A DNA stretch of 20,929 bases, taken from the NCBI GenBank assembly GCA_002338615.1, contig DDIS01000147.1, positions 18,476-39,404 on the forward strand. The letters run 5' to 3'. Below the pieces are notes generated by a model. That model saw only the letters and a program-made list of their open reading frames with translations, ran no database searches and had not been told where the DNA came from. Below, piece by piece: positions 1-8,265 of this stretch. The stretch is from Proteobacteria bacterium UBA1844. Its GTDB lineage: Bacteria > Pseudomonadota > Gammaproteobacteria > Steroidobacterales > Woeseiaceae. The stretch's first letter is position 1; the number at the start of each line of letters is the position of its first letter. Both the position numbers and the translations under genes were made by a program.

Positions 1-2
1 CC

Positions 3-1109
3 GCCGGTACTGGCGGCAAAGTAACCGAGATCTCCCGCACCTACGAAACCACGTTCGATGACGCGGCATTTAACCAGGCAGTGGATGAGGCGTTGATCAA
101 TACCGGCCTCGACAAGACGCGGCGTGAATTCATCAGCAACCTCGAGCGCTACAACACCTTGCTGGCGGGCAGCCGGGCTGCGCTCGATATGCGACGCCAG
201 GAAGCGCTGGGGCGTTATCACCGTACCGAGCAGGTGCCACTTGATGTGCGACCCAGGATCAGTGGGCTCACGTCGTACTATTCCAACGACATCGATTTTC
301 GCGACATCGTACACGTCGTGCCGCGCAGTACTGACACAGCGGATGCCATCGCCCTCAACCAGACGAGTATTCTGCCCTGCGACGCATCGCGCTGTGCCGA
401 AATTGCGCGCGAGGCGCTGGAGCGGCTAGGCGAGGCCATCGACCAGTCGCGGGTAAAGCTGGATACGACGCTTGCCGAAGCGACTGCGCAATATGCCCTG
501 CGCTGTGATGCAACATCGCATGCGGGTTACAGCTTTGTCCTCGAATGTCCCGCAACTGTCGCAATACCCGCAAATGGTGCCGCAGTGGTACCGGTGACAA
601 TGACGATCCTGTCACGGGACTTCGACAACCTGTATCCCACGTTTGAAATCTCTGACGAAAATCTCGCGGTAGCTATCACTGGCAGCGACGCGAAATTCCA
701 GAACCTGACCGACAAGTACCTCGCAATTAACGCGCAGACGATCTATTACAACTCGCAGGTCCAGACGCGGACGAAGCGCATTGATCTCGCGCCCGGCGTA
801 GGTACTACGCTGGCTATCGACGAGTTTGTCACGCCGGGCATCAGAATCGAATCCACTTATCGCCAGATGACGCCTGACAAAGCCGAACGTGCCTCGTTTC
901 GCTTCGGCTTTGCAGCCCGATACAGGCTCGCCGGCGCAGCGGATGAAATTACGCTGTACAAACTTGATACCTTCAACGTAGGCTGCGTAATCAGCAATGG
1001 CATACGCCCTGGGTCCTGTCACGATATCACCCCGGAGGCCGCACCACCGGCAGGCACGGATGAGACTGTGCGGCAGGACGAACCGAGCGGTGCTACCAGC
1101 GACCGCTGA
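3..1109 (+). CDS. Protein of unknown function, 5' end outside the window
   Basis: The reading frame is open from base 3 to the TGA ending at 1109, so the gene is cut by the left edge. An in-frame GTG at 81 exists, but the 26 upstream codons read as ordinary protein (for example TFDDAAFNQA), so I do not take it as the start. I do not recognise the family. The N-terminal part visible here is rich in charged residues and looks helical. From about residue 170 of the visible part the sequence becomes alternating and beta-rich, with a stretch such as VAIPANGAAVVPVTMTILSR that resembles an Ig-like or beta-sandwich fold. There are several cysteines in this half, which would fit an exported protein, but the N-terminus that could show a signal peptide is missing. 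The tail is Pro/Thr/Glu-rich and probably disordered. It converges on the oxidoreductase gene with a 34-base gap. Confidence is high that it is coding, low on any role. Confidence 0.8.
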   Translation, partial: AGTGGKVTEISRTYETTFDDAAFNQAVDEALINTGLDKTRREFISNLERYNTLLAGSRAALDMRRQEALGRYHRTEQVPLDVRPRISGLTSYYSNDIDFRDIVHVVPRSTDTADAIALNQTSILPCDASRCAEIAREALERLGEAIDQSRVKLDTTLAEATAQYALRCDATSHAGYSFVLECPATVAIPANGAAVVPVTMTILSRDFDNLYPTFEISDENLAVAITGSDAKFQNLTDKYLAINAQTIYYNSQVQTRTKRIDLAPGVGTTLAIDEFVTPGIRIESTYRQMTPDKAERASFRFGFAARYRLAGAADEITLYKLDTFNVGCVISNGIRPGSCHDITPEAAPPAGTDETVRQDEPSGATSDR

Positions 1110-1143
1110 CATCGCGAGGGACGGCTGAAATACCAATGGCCGT

Positions 1144-2136
1144 TTACAGCACGACCATCAGCTTGCCGTGGTTACCACCGCTGAACAGCAGGTTGATACC
1201 CTCGATAGCACTTTCCAGCCCGTCCAGTTTGTGCGCCCGGTACTTGAGTTTGCCGGCGAGGTAATAGGCCAGCAGTTTCTCCGACATCGCCGGTACTTCG
1301 TCCCAGTGATCCGGCATCGTAAAGCCCTGGATGCGGAGGCGTTTGCGAATGATATTCAGCCAGCTTGGGCCCGGTGCGGGCTTGTCGGTGTTGTAGTCGG
1401 CAATCATGCCGCAGACAACGATGCGCCCGTGCGCGTTCATGCGACTGAAAGCCAGGTGCTGCACGGGCCCACCCGTGTTTTCAAAGTACAGATCCACACC
1501 GTCCGGGGTTGCCTTCGCCAGTTGCTTCGCCAGCGTGTCTGATTTGTAGTTGATGGCATGATCGAAGCCCAGTTCGTCCCGCAGCCAGCTGCATTTCTCG
1601 TCGCTGCCGGCGGTGCCGACAACATTGAGGCCCTCGGCTTTCGCAATCTGTCCCACCATCGAACCCACGGAACCCGCCGCGCCCGATACAAGCAGTGTTT
1701 CACCCGCTTTGGGTTTGCCGATGACCATCAAGCCCTGGTACGCCGTAAGGCCAGGCAAGGCCAGTACGCACAGCACGGCTTCCTCCGGGATGCCGGGTGG
1801 CAGCTGTCTCAGGCCCGCTCCGTTACTCACTGCGTACTCAGTCCAGCCGATCATGCCGTGCACACGATCCCCTGCCGCAAAGGAATCGCTTTTCGACTCG
1901 ACAACTTCGGCAATGCCGCTTGAGCGCATTACATCCCCGAGCTCTACGGGCGGTATATAGCTGTTCCGGTCTTCGCTCATCCAGCCTTTCATGGCCGGAT
2001 CCAGCGACATGTGCGTTTGTCTGAGCAGAATCTCGCCGTCTTTGAGCTCAGGCGTTTCGAGTGTTACAAGCTCAAAAACATCCGGCGTGATGTTAAGCGT
2101 TGGTCGTTTGACGAGCTTGATGGCTTTGTACTGCAT
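1144..2136 (-). CDS. NADP-dependent MDR-superfamily oxidoreductase, CurA / prostaglandin-reductase-like
   Basis: A 330-residue protein of the zinc-less medium-chain dehydrogenase/reductase group (CurA, PTGR1/leukotriene B4 dehydrogenase-like), which reduces the C=C bond of alpha,beta-unsaturated ketones and aldehydes with NADPH. Visible features are an N-terminal GroES-like half with HMSLDPAMKGWM and the AAGSVG dinucleotide-binding motif inside SGAAGSVGSMVGQIAK near residue 150. YFENTGG near 218 and a C-terminal GGNHGKLMVVL ending are also typical of the family. The Cys/His set that holds catalytic zinc in alcohol dehydrogenases is absent. Length is normal. The ATG at 2134-2136 has only a weak ribosome site. 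A long inverted repeat lies just upstream (2152-2182). The lipoprotein gene on the same strand ends 45 bases upstream, so the two may be co-transcribed. The substrate cannot be told from sequence. Confidence 0.93.
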   Translation of the reverse strand: MQYKAIKLVKRPTLNITPDVFELVTLETPELKDGEILLRQTHMSLDPAMKGWMSEDRNSYIPPVELGDVMRSSGIAEVVESKSDSFAAGDRVHGMIGWTEYAVSNGAGLRQLPPGIPEEAVLCVLALPGLTAYQGLMVIGKPKAGETLLVSGAAGSVGSMVGQIAKAEGLNVVGTAGSDEKCSWLRDELGFDHAINYKSDTLAKQLAKATPDGVDLYFENTGGPVQHLAFSRMNAHGRIVVCGMIADYNTDKPAPGPSWLNIIRKRLRIQGFTMPDHWDEVPAMSEKLLAYYLAGKLKYRAHKLDGLESAIEGINLLFSGGNHGKLMVVL

Positions 2137-2151
2137 GGTCGTGGCCTATTT

Positions 2152-2182
2152 GGGTAATTGCGGTCAGTGTACCCAATTACCC
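2152..2182. repeat. Perfect 9-bp inverted repeat in the leader of the oxidoreductase gene
   Basis: GGGTAATTG at 2152-2160 is exactly mirrored by CAATTACCC at 2174-2182, with a 13-base spacer. It lies 16-46 bases upstream of the oxidoreductase ATG and its far arm touches the stop codon of the upstream lipoprotein gene. It could be a dimeric repressor operator or an RNA hairpin between the two genes. No T-run follows on the minus strand, so a standard intrinsic terminator is unlikely. Confidence 0.6.
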
Positions 2183-3738
2183 TATAGCTGGCTGCGAATC
2201 GGGAGTATCCGGACAAAACCAACAACAAAGCGATCCCACCAGCTGGTTTGCGGTTCCTTCTTGTAGATTACTTCGGCACCGTCATTCAGTCCGCGCCAGC
2301 GCAGGTCATTCTTCTCATTCAGAAAGACTTCGTAGGCATTGGCTGGCAGCTTGTCATGCAGCAATTTCACATACTCGTCCGCCAACTCCTGGTTGCGAAT
2401 AATGACGCCCATTTCGGTATTCAGGTTTACCGAGCGTGGATCGAAATTAAATGAACCAATAAAGATCTCTTTATTGTCCACCATGAATGATTTCGTGTGC
2501 AGTGTCGCCTTGGCTCCGCTTGCGGCAACGAGGTCGGCACTGATGACTTCCGCGTCTGGCCGCGCTTCGTAGATCTTAACCCCTGCCTCCAGCAACGGCT
2601 TGCGTGAGGGCGCGTACCCGGCATGCACGGAAAACTGGTTATTCGCCGCCAGCGAGTTGGTAATTACCGAGACTTCAACTCCTTTTGCGCGAAATTCCTT
2701 GATTAGTTTGATCCCTCCCTTACGCGGCACGAAATAAGGAGAAACCAGGAATATCTGGTGCTCTGCCCCGGACAGTTCTTCCAGAATCTGCCTGGAAATT
2801 CGCTGGCTATCGTCCGGGTTACCCTTCAGGCCTTTTTCGGGTGAGTCGTAAACAAGGCGATACGGCGACCAGCGATAGATGTCGTTGCCAGCTCGTGCAA
2901 ACGCGGAAAATCGCTCGCCGATGGCCTCGGCATACTTCGTATTCGGAACATCGTCGTACGCGTCGGCCAGGCTCTTGCGCAGACGCACCAGGGCACCCTC
3001 GGGATCGTCGGTCGGTTTTGCGAAAGCGGCAACAGGGTACGCGGTGGGATGATTCCAATACAGGTCGAACATATTGGACACTTCGTTCACAATCGGACCG
3101 ATCGCAACGACATCGAGGTCACCGAAATTGCTGTCTTCGCGTGCCGCGAAATATTCGGCTGCAATATTGCGGCCACCAATGATCGTGGCCTGGTTGTCGA
3201 CAGTAAACGACTTATTATGCATGCGCCGATTGACGCGCTTGAAATTGACGATAGACCCAAGTGCACGGCCGGCAAAGCCGCGGTTGAACGGGTTGTAGAC
3301 GCGTATCTCAAAGTTTGGGTGTTGCATCAACGCTTGCATGCCCGCGTCATAGCCGGAGGTGAAAACGTCATCGAGCAACAGGCGCACGCGCACGCCTCGG
3401 TCTGCCGCACGTAGCAACGAGTGCAGAAACGCGCGGCCAACAAGATCATTCTTGATCAGGTAGTACTGCAGATCGATGCTGCGCTCGGCGCGCTCCGCCA
3501 GGAGAATACGCGCCGCCAACGCATCGATCCCGTCCGGCAGGGCATGAAAGCCGGACAGATTCGGGGGATGCGCCGCGACGACGCCCGAATATTGCTGGCC
3601 AAGCATCGTGCTGCCATCGGCTGGCAGAGCCGTGGATGGTATGCGCGGATAGTTCGAGTCAACGCTTGCGCAGCCACCGAAAAATACGGCCAGCAGCAAC
3701 ACTGCGAGAACTTTGTGACAACTATCCCAACTATCCAT
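2182..3738 (-). CDS. Phospholipase D / cardiolipin synthase family lipoprotein (ClsC-like)
   Basis: From the ATG at 3736-3738 this is 518 residues with a lipoprotein signal: hydrophobic KVLAVLLLAVFFGG followed by the lipobox cysteine at residue 23. Two HKD motifs are complete: HNKSFTVD (H174, K176, D181) and HTKSFMVD (H414, K416, D421). Each is followed by the expected GG/GS-x-N stretch (IGGRNIAAEYF, IGSFNFDPRSVN). The family transfers phosphatidyl groups, as cardiolipin synthases such as ClsC do, or hydrolyses phosphodiesters. The lipid anchor would place the enzyme in the envelope. An in-frame GTG at 3772-3774 would add 12 residues and has GGAG four bases upstream. I prefer the ATG because it gives a normal-length signal peptide, though it lacks a clear ribosome site. 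The delta-60 gene ends shortly upstream on the same strand. Family is certain, exact substrate is not. Confidence 0.93.
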   Translation of the reverse strand: MDSWDSCHKVLAVLLLAVFFGGCASVDSNYPRIPSTALPADGSTMLGQQYSGVVAAHPPNLSGFHALPDGIDALAARILLAERAERSIDLQYYLIKNDLVGRAFLHSLLRAADRGVRVRLLLDDVFTSGYDAGMQALMQHPNFEIRVYNPFNRGFAGRALGSIVNFKRVNRRMHNKSFTVDNQATIIGGRNIAAEYFAAREDSNFGDLDVVAIGPIVNEVSNMFDLYWNHPTAYPVAAFAKPTDDPEGALVRLRKSLADAYDDVPNTKYAEAIGERFSAFARAGNDIYRWSPYRLVYDSPEKGLKGNPDDSQRISRQILEELSGAEHQIFLVSPYFVPRKGGIKLIKEFRAKGVEVSVITNSLAANNQFSVHAGYAPSRKPLLEAGVKIYEARPDAEVISADLVAASGAKATLHTKSFMVDNKEIFIGSFNFDPRSVNLNTEMGVIIRNQELADEYVKLLHDKLPANAYEVFLNEKNDLRWRGLNDGAEVIYKKEPQTSWWDRFVVGFVRILPIRSQL

Positions 3739-3794
3739 GGGGCGGCAGTCTGCCACGCAGACACGACCGGCCACAACACTCCGGTGCTCGCGCG

Positions 3795-5777
3795 TTACTC
3801 CCGTTGCAGTTTAGTCCGCCCAACTGAACGTGGAGCCGCGCCAAAGCTGACAAGGAGCGCCAACAGCAGCAGGAAGCTCAGTTCGATGCCGATTGCACCG
3901 CCACCGCCGCTGTCGGCCTTGTCCGTGCCGCCACCACCGTTATTGGCTCCGCCCGAGCCGACCGGTGTACCACCGCTTCTCACATAGCTACTGATTGAGA
4001 GCATGGTTCTGTCGATAGCGAGGCCACCGCTCGAATTGAACAGCTCCACACTGAAATGCACGGTGTCATCGGTGAGCGCAATATCCCGAGTCGTGATCTG
4101 GATCATCTTGTCGGTCATATCGCCGTCCAGCCAGGTTAACGTGCCATTGGCTCCTACATAGTCCGCACCCGCCAATGCGGTTCCGTCCACCGTGCGAAAG
4201 TCGACCGACAGCGTGCCAGTACTACCCCCGGTTCGTCGAACCCGCAGATCGATGTTGCTCGCCTTGGTTGATACGGCGGGGTGGTGGGTTTCGCCCAGTC
4301 CGGCCCAGCCATTGCTGCCGGCCCCGTATGGGTCAATGCGCGCCAGGGCGAGATTGAACTCGGGATACCAGTCGTACCAGTCAACTTGCGAGCCAACGAC
4401 AAGCAGCTTGCCGTCGGCCTGTTGCAGCAGGTTTGCGGCGCCCGCGACGCTTGGAAAATCGCGGGAACTGAAATCAACGATTGTAAAACCGTGATTGCCA
4501 AAGCCAGGATCGACGGCTCCCGTGGCCGGGTCAATTCGTGTGACCAGCATATCGAACCACTCATACCGTCCGTCGTTATTCTGCTTCGCCTGTGAACCAG
4601 CAATAGCGAGCATGCCATCGCCCATGAGCAACATCGTGTTCGCCGCCGACATTTCTGCCGCAAATACGACCACGCCGTTCGTGCCGAAGGCCATATCGAG
4701 AGCCCCTTCCGGCGTCAGGCGATAAACAACGCCGCGTCGCCAGTTTGCGCGCCACCGGGTACCGGTAATTGCCAGGTGTCCGTCCGCCAGCAGCAGGCAA
4801 TCGTCGATTACAAGCGAATCCTGGCTTCTTTCAATAAATATCATCCCGTCCGTACCGAATGTGGCATCGCGTAATCCATTCGCATGCAGCCTGAGCACCA
4901 AAACGCCATGCGCAGTCGAATCTTCGGATGTGGATGTAGCGGATCCGCAAGCCAGGAACTTGCCGTCATCCTGTTGTACCAGAGTCGCCAGGTAGGCATT
5001 CATGCCCTCAACGTCAATTTTGCTCAATCCTGGCGTGGCAGCCTGGCCGAAGCTCGCATCTGGCAGGCCATCCTTGGTATAGCGCGCCAGCACTATCGCC
5101 GGCTGTGATTCCGGTTGCAGTCCTCCTGAGCCGGTCCTGCGCAGTTTTCCCGAGCCTGAATTGCCCAGCACTACTATTCGGCCATCTGCCTGCAGCAGAA
5201 ACCTGCCAAACGTCTCGTTGACTCCACCCTGGTCCAGCATGGTTCGACCGTTGCTGCCGAAAGCCGGGTCCAGCGTGCCGTCGGGCAGGTATCGGGCGAG
5301 CAATGCAGACGCATGGATAATCCATGTCGAATCCGTTTCCTGGGACCCGTAGCTATTCATGACTCCGGCGACCAGCAGCTTGCCGTCGGGCAGCAAACTG
5401 GCTTCGGAAACATCCAGGTGGTCATCGCCGAGGTCCAGCCGCAGCACGCCTTCGTCGCCGAAGCTCGCATCCGGAGTGCCGTCGTCGTTGAACCTGATGA
5501 GCGCATTTTCCTGGATATAGGAATCGGAACCGAGCGCCAGGAGCTTGCCGCTCGGGGGGTCGACGAAAACGGTTACGCCGCGCAACTCACCGAGTTCGTG
5601 GTCACGCAGCAGGATTCGCCCGTGGTCGCCGAACCCTGCGTCCAGCTCACCGCCCGGCGCACTGAAAGCGGCGGTCGCCCAAGCGGCGCAGGCCAGAACG
5701 AAGGTAGACGAGAACCATCGAGCCATTGTGCAGAAATTTTTCAGTGCGGATCGAGCCGCCGCGGCTGGGGTTTTCAT
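3795..5777 (-). CDS. Exported delta-60 repeat / Calx-beta protein with GlyGly-CTERM-like tail
   Basis: The start at 5775-5777 (ATG, 660 residues) has GGAG seven bases upstream and gives a basic n-region, the hydrophobic core SSTFVLACAAWATAAF and a likely cut at AFSA|PGG. A further upstream ATG at 5849 would put 24 charged residues ahead of the signal, so I reject it. Seven copies of the delta-60 motif (consensus xDxxFGxxG) begin near residues 45, 102, 169, 239, 303, 360 and 422, each paired with a DGK-L-x3-G strand, so a seven-bladed propeller is plausible. A Calx-beta domain follows at about 491-598 (GADYVGANGTLTWLDGD). The C-terminus is a Gly/Asn-rich linker, GGGGAIGIE, a hydrophobic segment (LSFLLLLALLVSFGA) and a basic tail. 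This resembles the GlyGly-CTERM signal processed by rhombosortase, which suggests surface or secreted display. Its ligand is unknown. Confidence 0.9.
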   Translation of the reverse strand: MKTPAAAARSALKNFCTMARWFSSTFVLACAAWATAAFSAPGGELDAGFGDHGRILLRDHELGELRGVTVFVDPPSGKLLALGSDSYIQENALIRFNDDGTPDASFGDEGVLRLDLGDDHLDVSEASLLPDGKLLVAGVMNSYGSQETDSTWIIHASALLARYLPDGTLDPAFGSNGRTMLDQGGVNETFGRFLLQADGRIVVLGNSGSGKLRRTGSGGLQPESQPAIVLARYTKDGLPDASFGQAATPGLSKIDVEGMNAYLATLVQQDDGKFLACGSATSTSEDSTAHGVLVLRLHANGLRDATFGTDGMIFIERSQDSLVIDDCLLLADGHLAITGTRWRANWRRGVVYRLTPEGALDMAFGTNGVVVFAAEMSAANTMLLMGDGMLAIAGSQAKQNNDGRYEWFDMLVTRIDPATGAVDPGFGNHGFTIVDFSSRDFPSVAGAANLLQQADGKLLVVGSQVDWYDWYPEFNLALARIDPYGAGSNGWAGLGETHHPAVSTKASNIDLRVRRTGGSTGTLSVDFRTVDGTALAGADYVGANGTLTWLDGDMTDKMIQITTRDIALTDDTVHFSVELFNSSGGLAIDRTMLSISSYVRSGGTPVGSGGANNGGGGTDKADSGGGGAIGIELSFLLLLALLVSFGAAPRSVGRTKLQRE

Positions 5778-5856
5778 CGCAGTACTCCGTGGTCCCTGAG
5801 CGTGGAAATGCAGGGCATCAGGATCATTCGAAGCGCCCACCAGGGCCATGGAGAAA

Positions 5857-5871
5857 AGATAGAGAATATCT
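5857..5871. repeat. Short inverted repeat upstream of the delta-60 gene
   Basis: AGATA and TATCT flank GAGAA, making a 15-base dyad in an AT-rich patch between the delta-60 gene start and the SRP-like RNA. It could be a regulator site or part of a promoter for either neighbour. Arms of five bases are short enough to arise by chance. Confidence 0.25.
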
Positions 5872-5892
5872 GTAGCTTTGATTCAGGCTCGT

Positions 5893-5998
5893 GCCGGATG
5901 ACTTTCAATGACCGCACCGCACGTCAGCCGATCCCGTCAAGCCCGCAAGGCAGCAACAATAGTGGGGCCGGTTGGGCCACCTCCGGTGCGGTACCGGC
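5893..5998 (+). ncRNA. ffs: Candidate small SRP RNA (4.5S-like), variant core
   Basis: The 5778-6042 gap holds a nested hairpin. ACCGCACCG (5911-5919) pairs perfectly with CGGTGCGGT (5984-5992). Inside it, AGCCGATCCC (5926-5935) pairs with GGGGCCGGTT (5964-5973), with one A.C mismatch and two G.U pairs. The apex (5936-5957) matches the SRP RNA helix 8 core: GTCA, a CC-GCAA-GG tetraloop stem, then AGCA. Against the common bacterial core recalled from memory, 18 of 22 positions agree. Differences fall at the position equivalent to E. coli G48 (here A), the tetraloop (GCAA for GGAA), and the 50-59 pair (here C.C), while U45-A64 remains paired. The outer GCCGG/CCGGC (5893-5897, 5994-5998) sets a rough 106-base extent. 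I see no clear promoter or T-run. SRP RNA guides Ffh-dependent membrane targeting. It may be the real 4.5S RNA, a diverged copy, or an unrelated structured RNA. Confidence 0.55.
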
Positions 5999-6042
5999 CC
6001 TGTTGTGGATTTAGCGCGTGTTTGTTGGGCGGGCCAGGAAGG

Positions 6043-8121
6043 CTAGAAACGCAACCCGAATCCAAACTCATAGGTGGCCGGGTAGCCGGGGCTCGACTGT
6101 ATGAACACCTGGGTGAAATAGTCTTCGTCCGTCAGGTTGCGGCCGGACACAAACAGATACCATTTTTCGCTCCCTGGTTCGAAGCGCATGAACAGATTGA
6201 GGAGGCCGAAACCCTCATGTGAGAAAACCGGCAGGTTCTCTTTTGTATAGAAAAAGCCGGAGCGATAGTTGTACTCGATACTTGTGGTGAGATGACCGTC
6301 ACCAGGCAAACTCTGCGTGTAACCAGCGGCGGCTGTTATGGTCCACGCGGGCACTCGAGCGAGCTTGTTGCCCGACAAGGTATCGCCCGTTTCGTCGTTC
6401 TGGTATTCGACGAAATCACGTTTTGGCAACCAGACGACACCGCCGGAAAGACTTAGCTGGTTGTTGACTTCGAAGCTGCTGGCAGCATCGATTCCGTAAA
6501 TTTCTGCTGCGGCTGCATTGTCGACTTCCGCGTGTATGTTGCCAACCTCCAATATCACCGTGTTGACCTGGAGATTTCTGAAGTCATAGAAGAAGGCACT
6601 CGCGTTGAGCGTCAGGCGCCGCTCCAGCCACTGCGACTTGATACCCGACTCGTAGGCGAGCAGCTCCTCGGGCTTGTAACCGTCAAAACTTCCGTTCGGC
6701 AGCCGATCGGTCGTGACACCGCCACTTTTGAAGCCTGTGGCTATGCTGGCGTATACCAGCAGATCTTCGGTAGCGGCATATGCTGCATCGAGTCGCCAGG
6801 AAACATGGTCCCCGTCATAGTCCGCGACGGTCAATGCCTTGTTGTCACGTATTCCTGCGCCTATATCGGATAGGCGGCTATTTTCGTCGCTGTACCTCAG
6901 GCCGGCGGTCATGCTCCAGCGATTGCTGAGCGGCAGCGTCGCCTGTCCATAAACTGCAATTGCCGTATTGTCCGCAGTCGAAGACCGGTCGTTTTGCGGC
7001 ATCGGGCTGGCGACCGATGGCAGCAGATAAAAGTAAGCCGACACATCCGACTTGAAATAATAGGCACCCGCAATCCAGTCGATCGCCGCATCCGTTGGCG
7101 CTGTTAACTGGAATTCCTGGCTCCATTGCGTGTGTGTATCAGGACCGATCTTCCGGACGCAGCCGATCAGGTCCGGCAGCCCCGCACAGTCATCCTTGTC
7201 GTCGACTTTGCTCTCTGCATAGCCGCTGATCGAGCGCAGAGTTGCAAAATCGAAATCGTAAGCGGCATCGATACTGACAATGTCATTGTCCGTTTTCAGA
7301 AACGGATCGGCCAGCGTCACGGTGGTCAGTTGCAAGTCATCCGGGTCAGGCAAAAACAGGGGATTCGGCAGCCAAAGTTCGCCGCTCGCGCCGTCCTCCG
7401 TAATATGCTGAGCGACGAGGTCCAGGCTAAAACGATCGTTTAATTTGACCCTGAGTGAGGCGCGCAATCCATAAAAATCCTGCTCGGCAAACCGACGGTT
7501 GTCAAACGTATTGCGTATGAAGCCGTCGCCTTCCGAGGCTATGAAAGCGAGCCGCAAATCTGCTTTCTCCGACGGTAAATTAACGAAACCTTGCACTCGT
7601 AGCGTATTGAAGCTGCCGTACGCTGCCTCGAGTTCTGAACTGAAGCTGTCCCCGGGCGCACGCGAGATGAAGTTGATCGAACCGCCGGTCGAATTTCGAC
7701 CGTACAGAGTGCCTTGGGGTCCCTTGAGTACTTCGATCCGGTCGAGATCGAACAGCCGCGCGATCGCCAGGTCGGCTGAGCCCAGGTAAACACCGTTTGC
7801 ATACGAGGCAACCGATAACGAAGACCCGCCCTGGTCGGCTACGCCACGCAGGGAAAATCCTGCGCCGTAACCACCGAGGTTGTTTACAACCAGGCCCGGG
7901 ACACTGTATTGCAGCGAGAACAAGTGGCTGAGATCTGCTTCGTCCAGGTATTCCCCGGATACGACCTGCACGCTGACCGGGACGTCCTGCAATCGTTCTT
8001 CGACTCTGCGCGCCGTGACCACGATTTCGTCGAGTGCGGGCATATCGGCGAACGATACCGATACGAGCACGGGAACCAGCGCCGCAACTGCCAGTTGGCT
8101 CGCTATTGATTCGATTGACAT
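6043..8121 (-). CDS. TonB-dependent outer-membrane receptor
   Basis: A 692-residue receptor, normal for the family. After a hydrophobic leader (LAVAALVPVLVSVSFA) comes DEIVVTARR (31-39), the usual TonB-box-like opening. The plug domain follows (about 40-150) with DVPVSVQVVSG, SLRGVADQGG and IEVLKGPQGTLYGRNSTGGSINF. The rest is a 22-strand-type beta barrel ending in EFGFGLRF, with the C-terminal Phe required for outer-membrane insertion. The leader has no Arg/Lys before its hydrophobic core. The only ATG in the open frame is at 8119-8121, since an in-frame stop lies about 50 bases upstream with no start between. Such receptors import bulky or scarce ligands with TonB energy; the MSIESIASQL-type sequence gives no substrate clue. 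The gene is divergent from a membrane-bound winged-helix regulator, which is the likeliest controller. Confidence 0.96.
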   Translation of the reverse strand: MSIESIASQLAVAALVPVLVSVSFADMPALDEIVVTARRVEERLQDVPVSVQVVSGEYLDEADLSHLFSLQYSVPGLVVNNLGGYGAGFSLRGVADQGGSSLSVASYANGVYLGSADLAIARLFDLDRIEVLKGPQGTLYGRNSTGGSINFISRAPGDSFSSELEAAYGSFNTLRVQGFVNLPSEKADLRLAFIASEGDGFIRNTFDNRRFAEQDFYGLRASLRVKLNDRFSLDLVAQHITEDGASGELWLPNPLFLPDPDDLQLTTVTLADPFLKTDNDIVSIDAAYDFDFATLRSISGYAESKVDDKDDCAGLPDLIGCVRKIGPDTHTQWSQEFQLTAPTDAAIDWIAGAYYFKSDVSAYFYLLPSVASPMPQNDRSSTADNTAIAVYGQATLPLSNRWSMTAGLRYSDENSRLSDIGAGIRDNKALTVADYDGDHVSWRLDAAYAATEDLLVYASIATGFKSGGVTTDRLPNGSFDGYKPEELLAYESGIKSQWLERRLTLNASAFFYDFRNLQVNTVILEVGNIHAEVDNAAAAEIYGIDAASSFEVNNQLSLSGGVVWLPKRDFVEYQNDETGDTLSGNKLARVPAWTITAAAGYTQSLPGDGHLTTSIEYNYRSGFFYTKENLPVFSHEGFGLLNLFMRFEPGSEKWYLFVSGRNLTDEDYFTQVFIQSSPGYPATYEFGFGLRF

Positions 8122-8163
8122 TTGTGGGCGCCAGTGCCTGCGTGCGGACGCTACGCGTCGAGA

Positions 8164-8196
8164 ATAGGCTCAAGTTCAGGTCTTGTCGATAGGCTC
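8164..8196. promoter_or_regulatory. Direct octamer repeat between receptor and regulator genes
   Basis: ATAGGCTC occurs at 8164-8171 and again at 8189-8196, each preceded by GTCG (three extra bases intervene in the first copy). The repeats are 25 bases apart in the only control region shared by the divergent receptor and regulator genes. Winged-helix regulators of the OmpR/CadC type usually bind direct repeats, so this is a reasonable operator candidate. The spacing is longer than the ten to eleven bases typical of OmpR, and no convincing -35/-10 pair was found here. Confidence 0.35.
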
Positions 8197-8265
8197 TCGG
8201 GCACTTGTAGCGACCCTTAGGTGATGCCGGCCAAGCTGCTAGACTGCGAGTCCAAACGAGAACCG

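Noticed and set aside
6000..6042. Intrinsic terminator for the receptor gene.
   Set aside because: GGCCC/GGGCC pairs are present but with a very long loop and no T-run on the minus strand.
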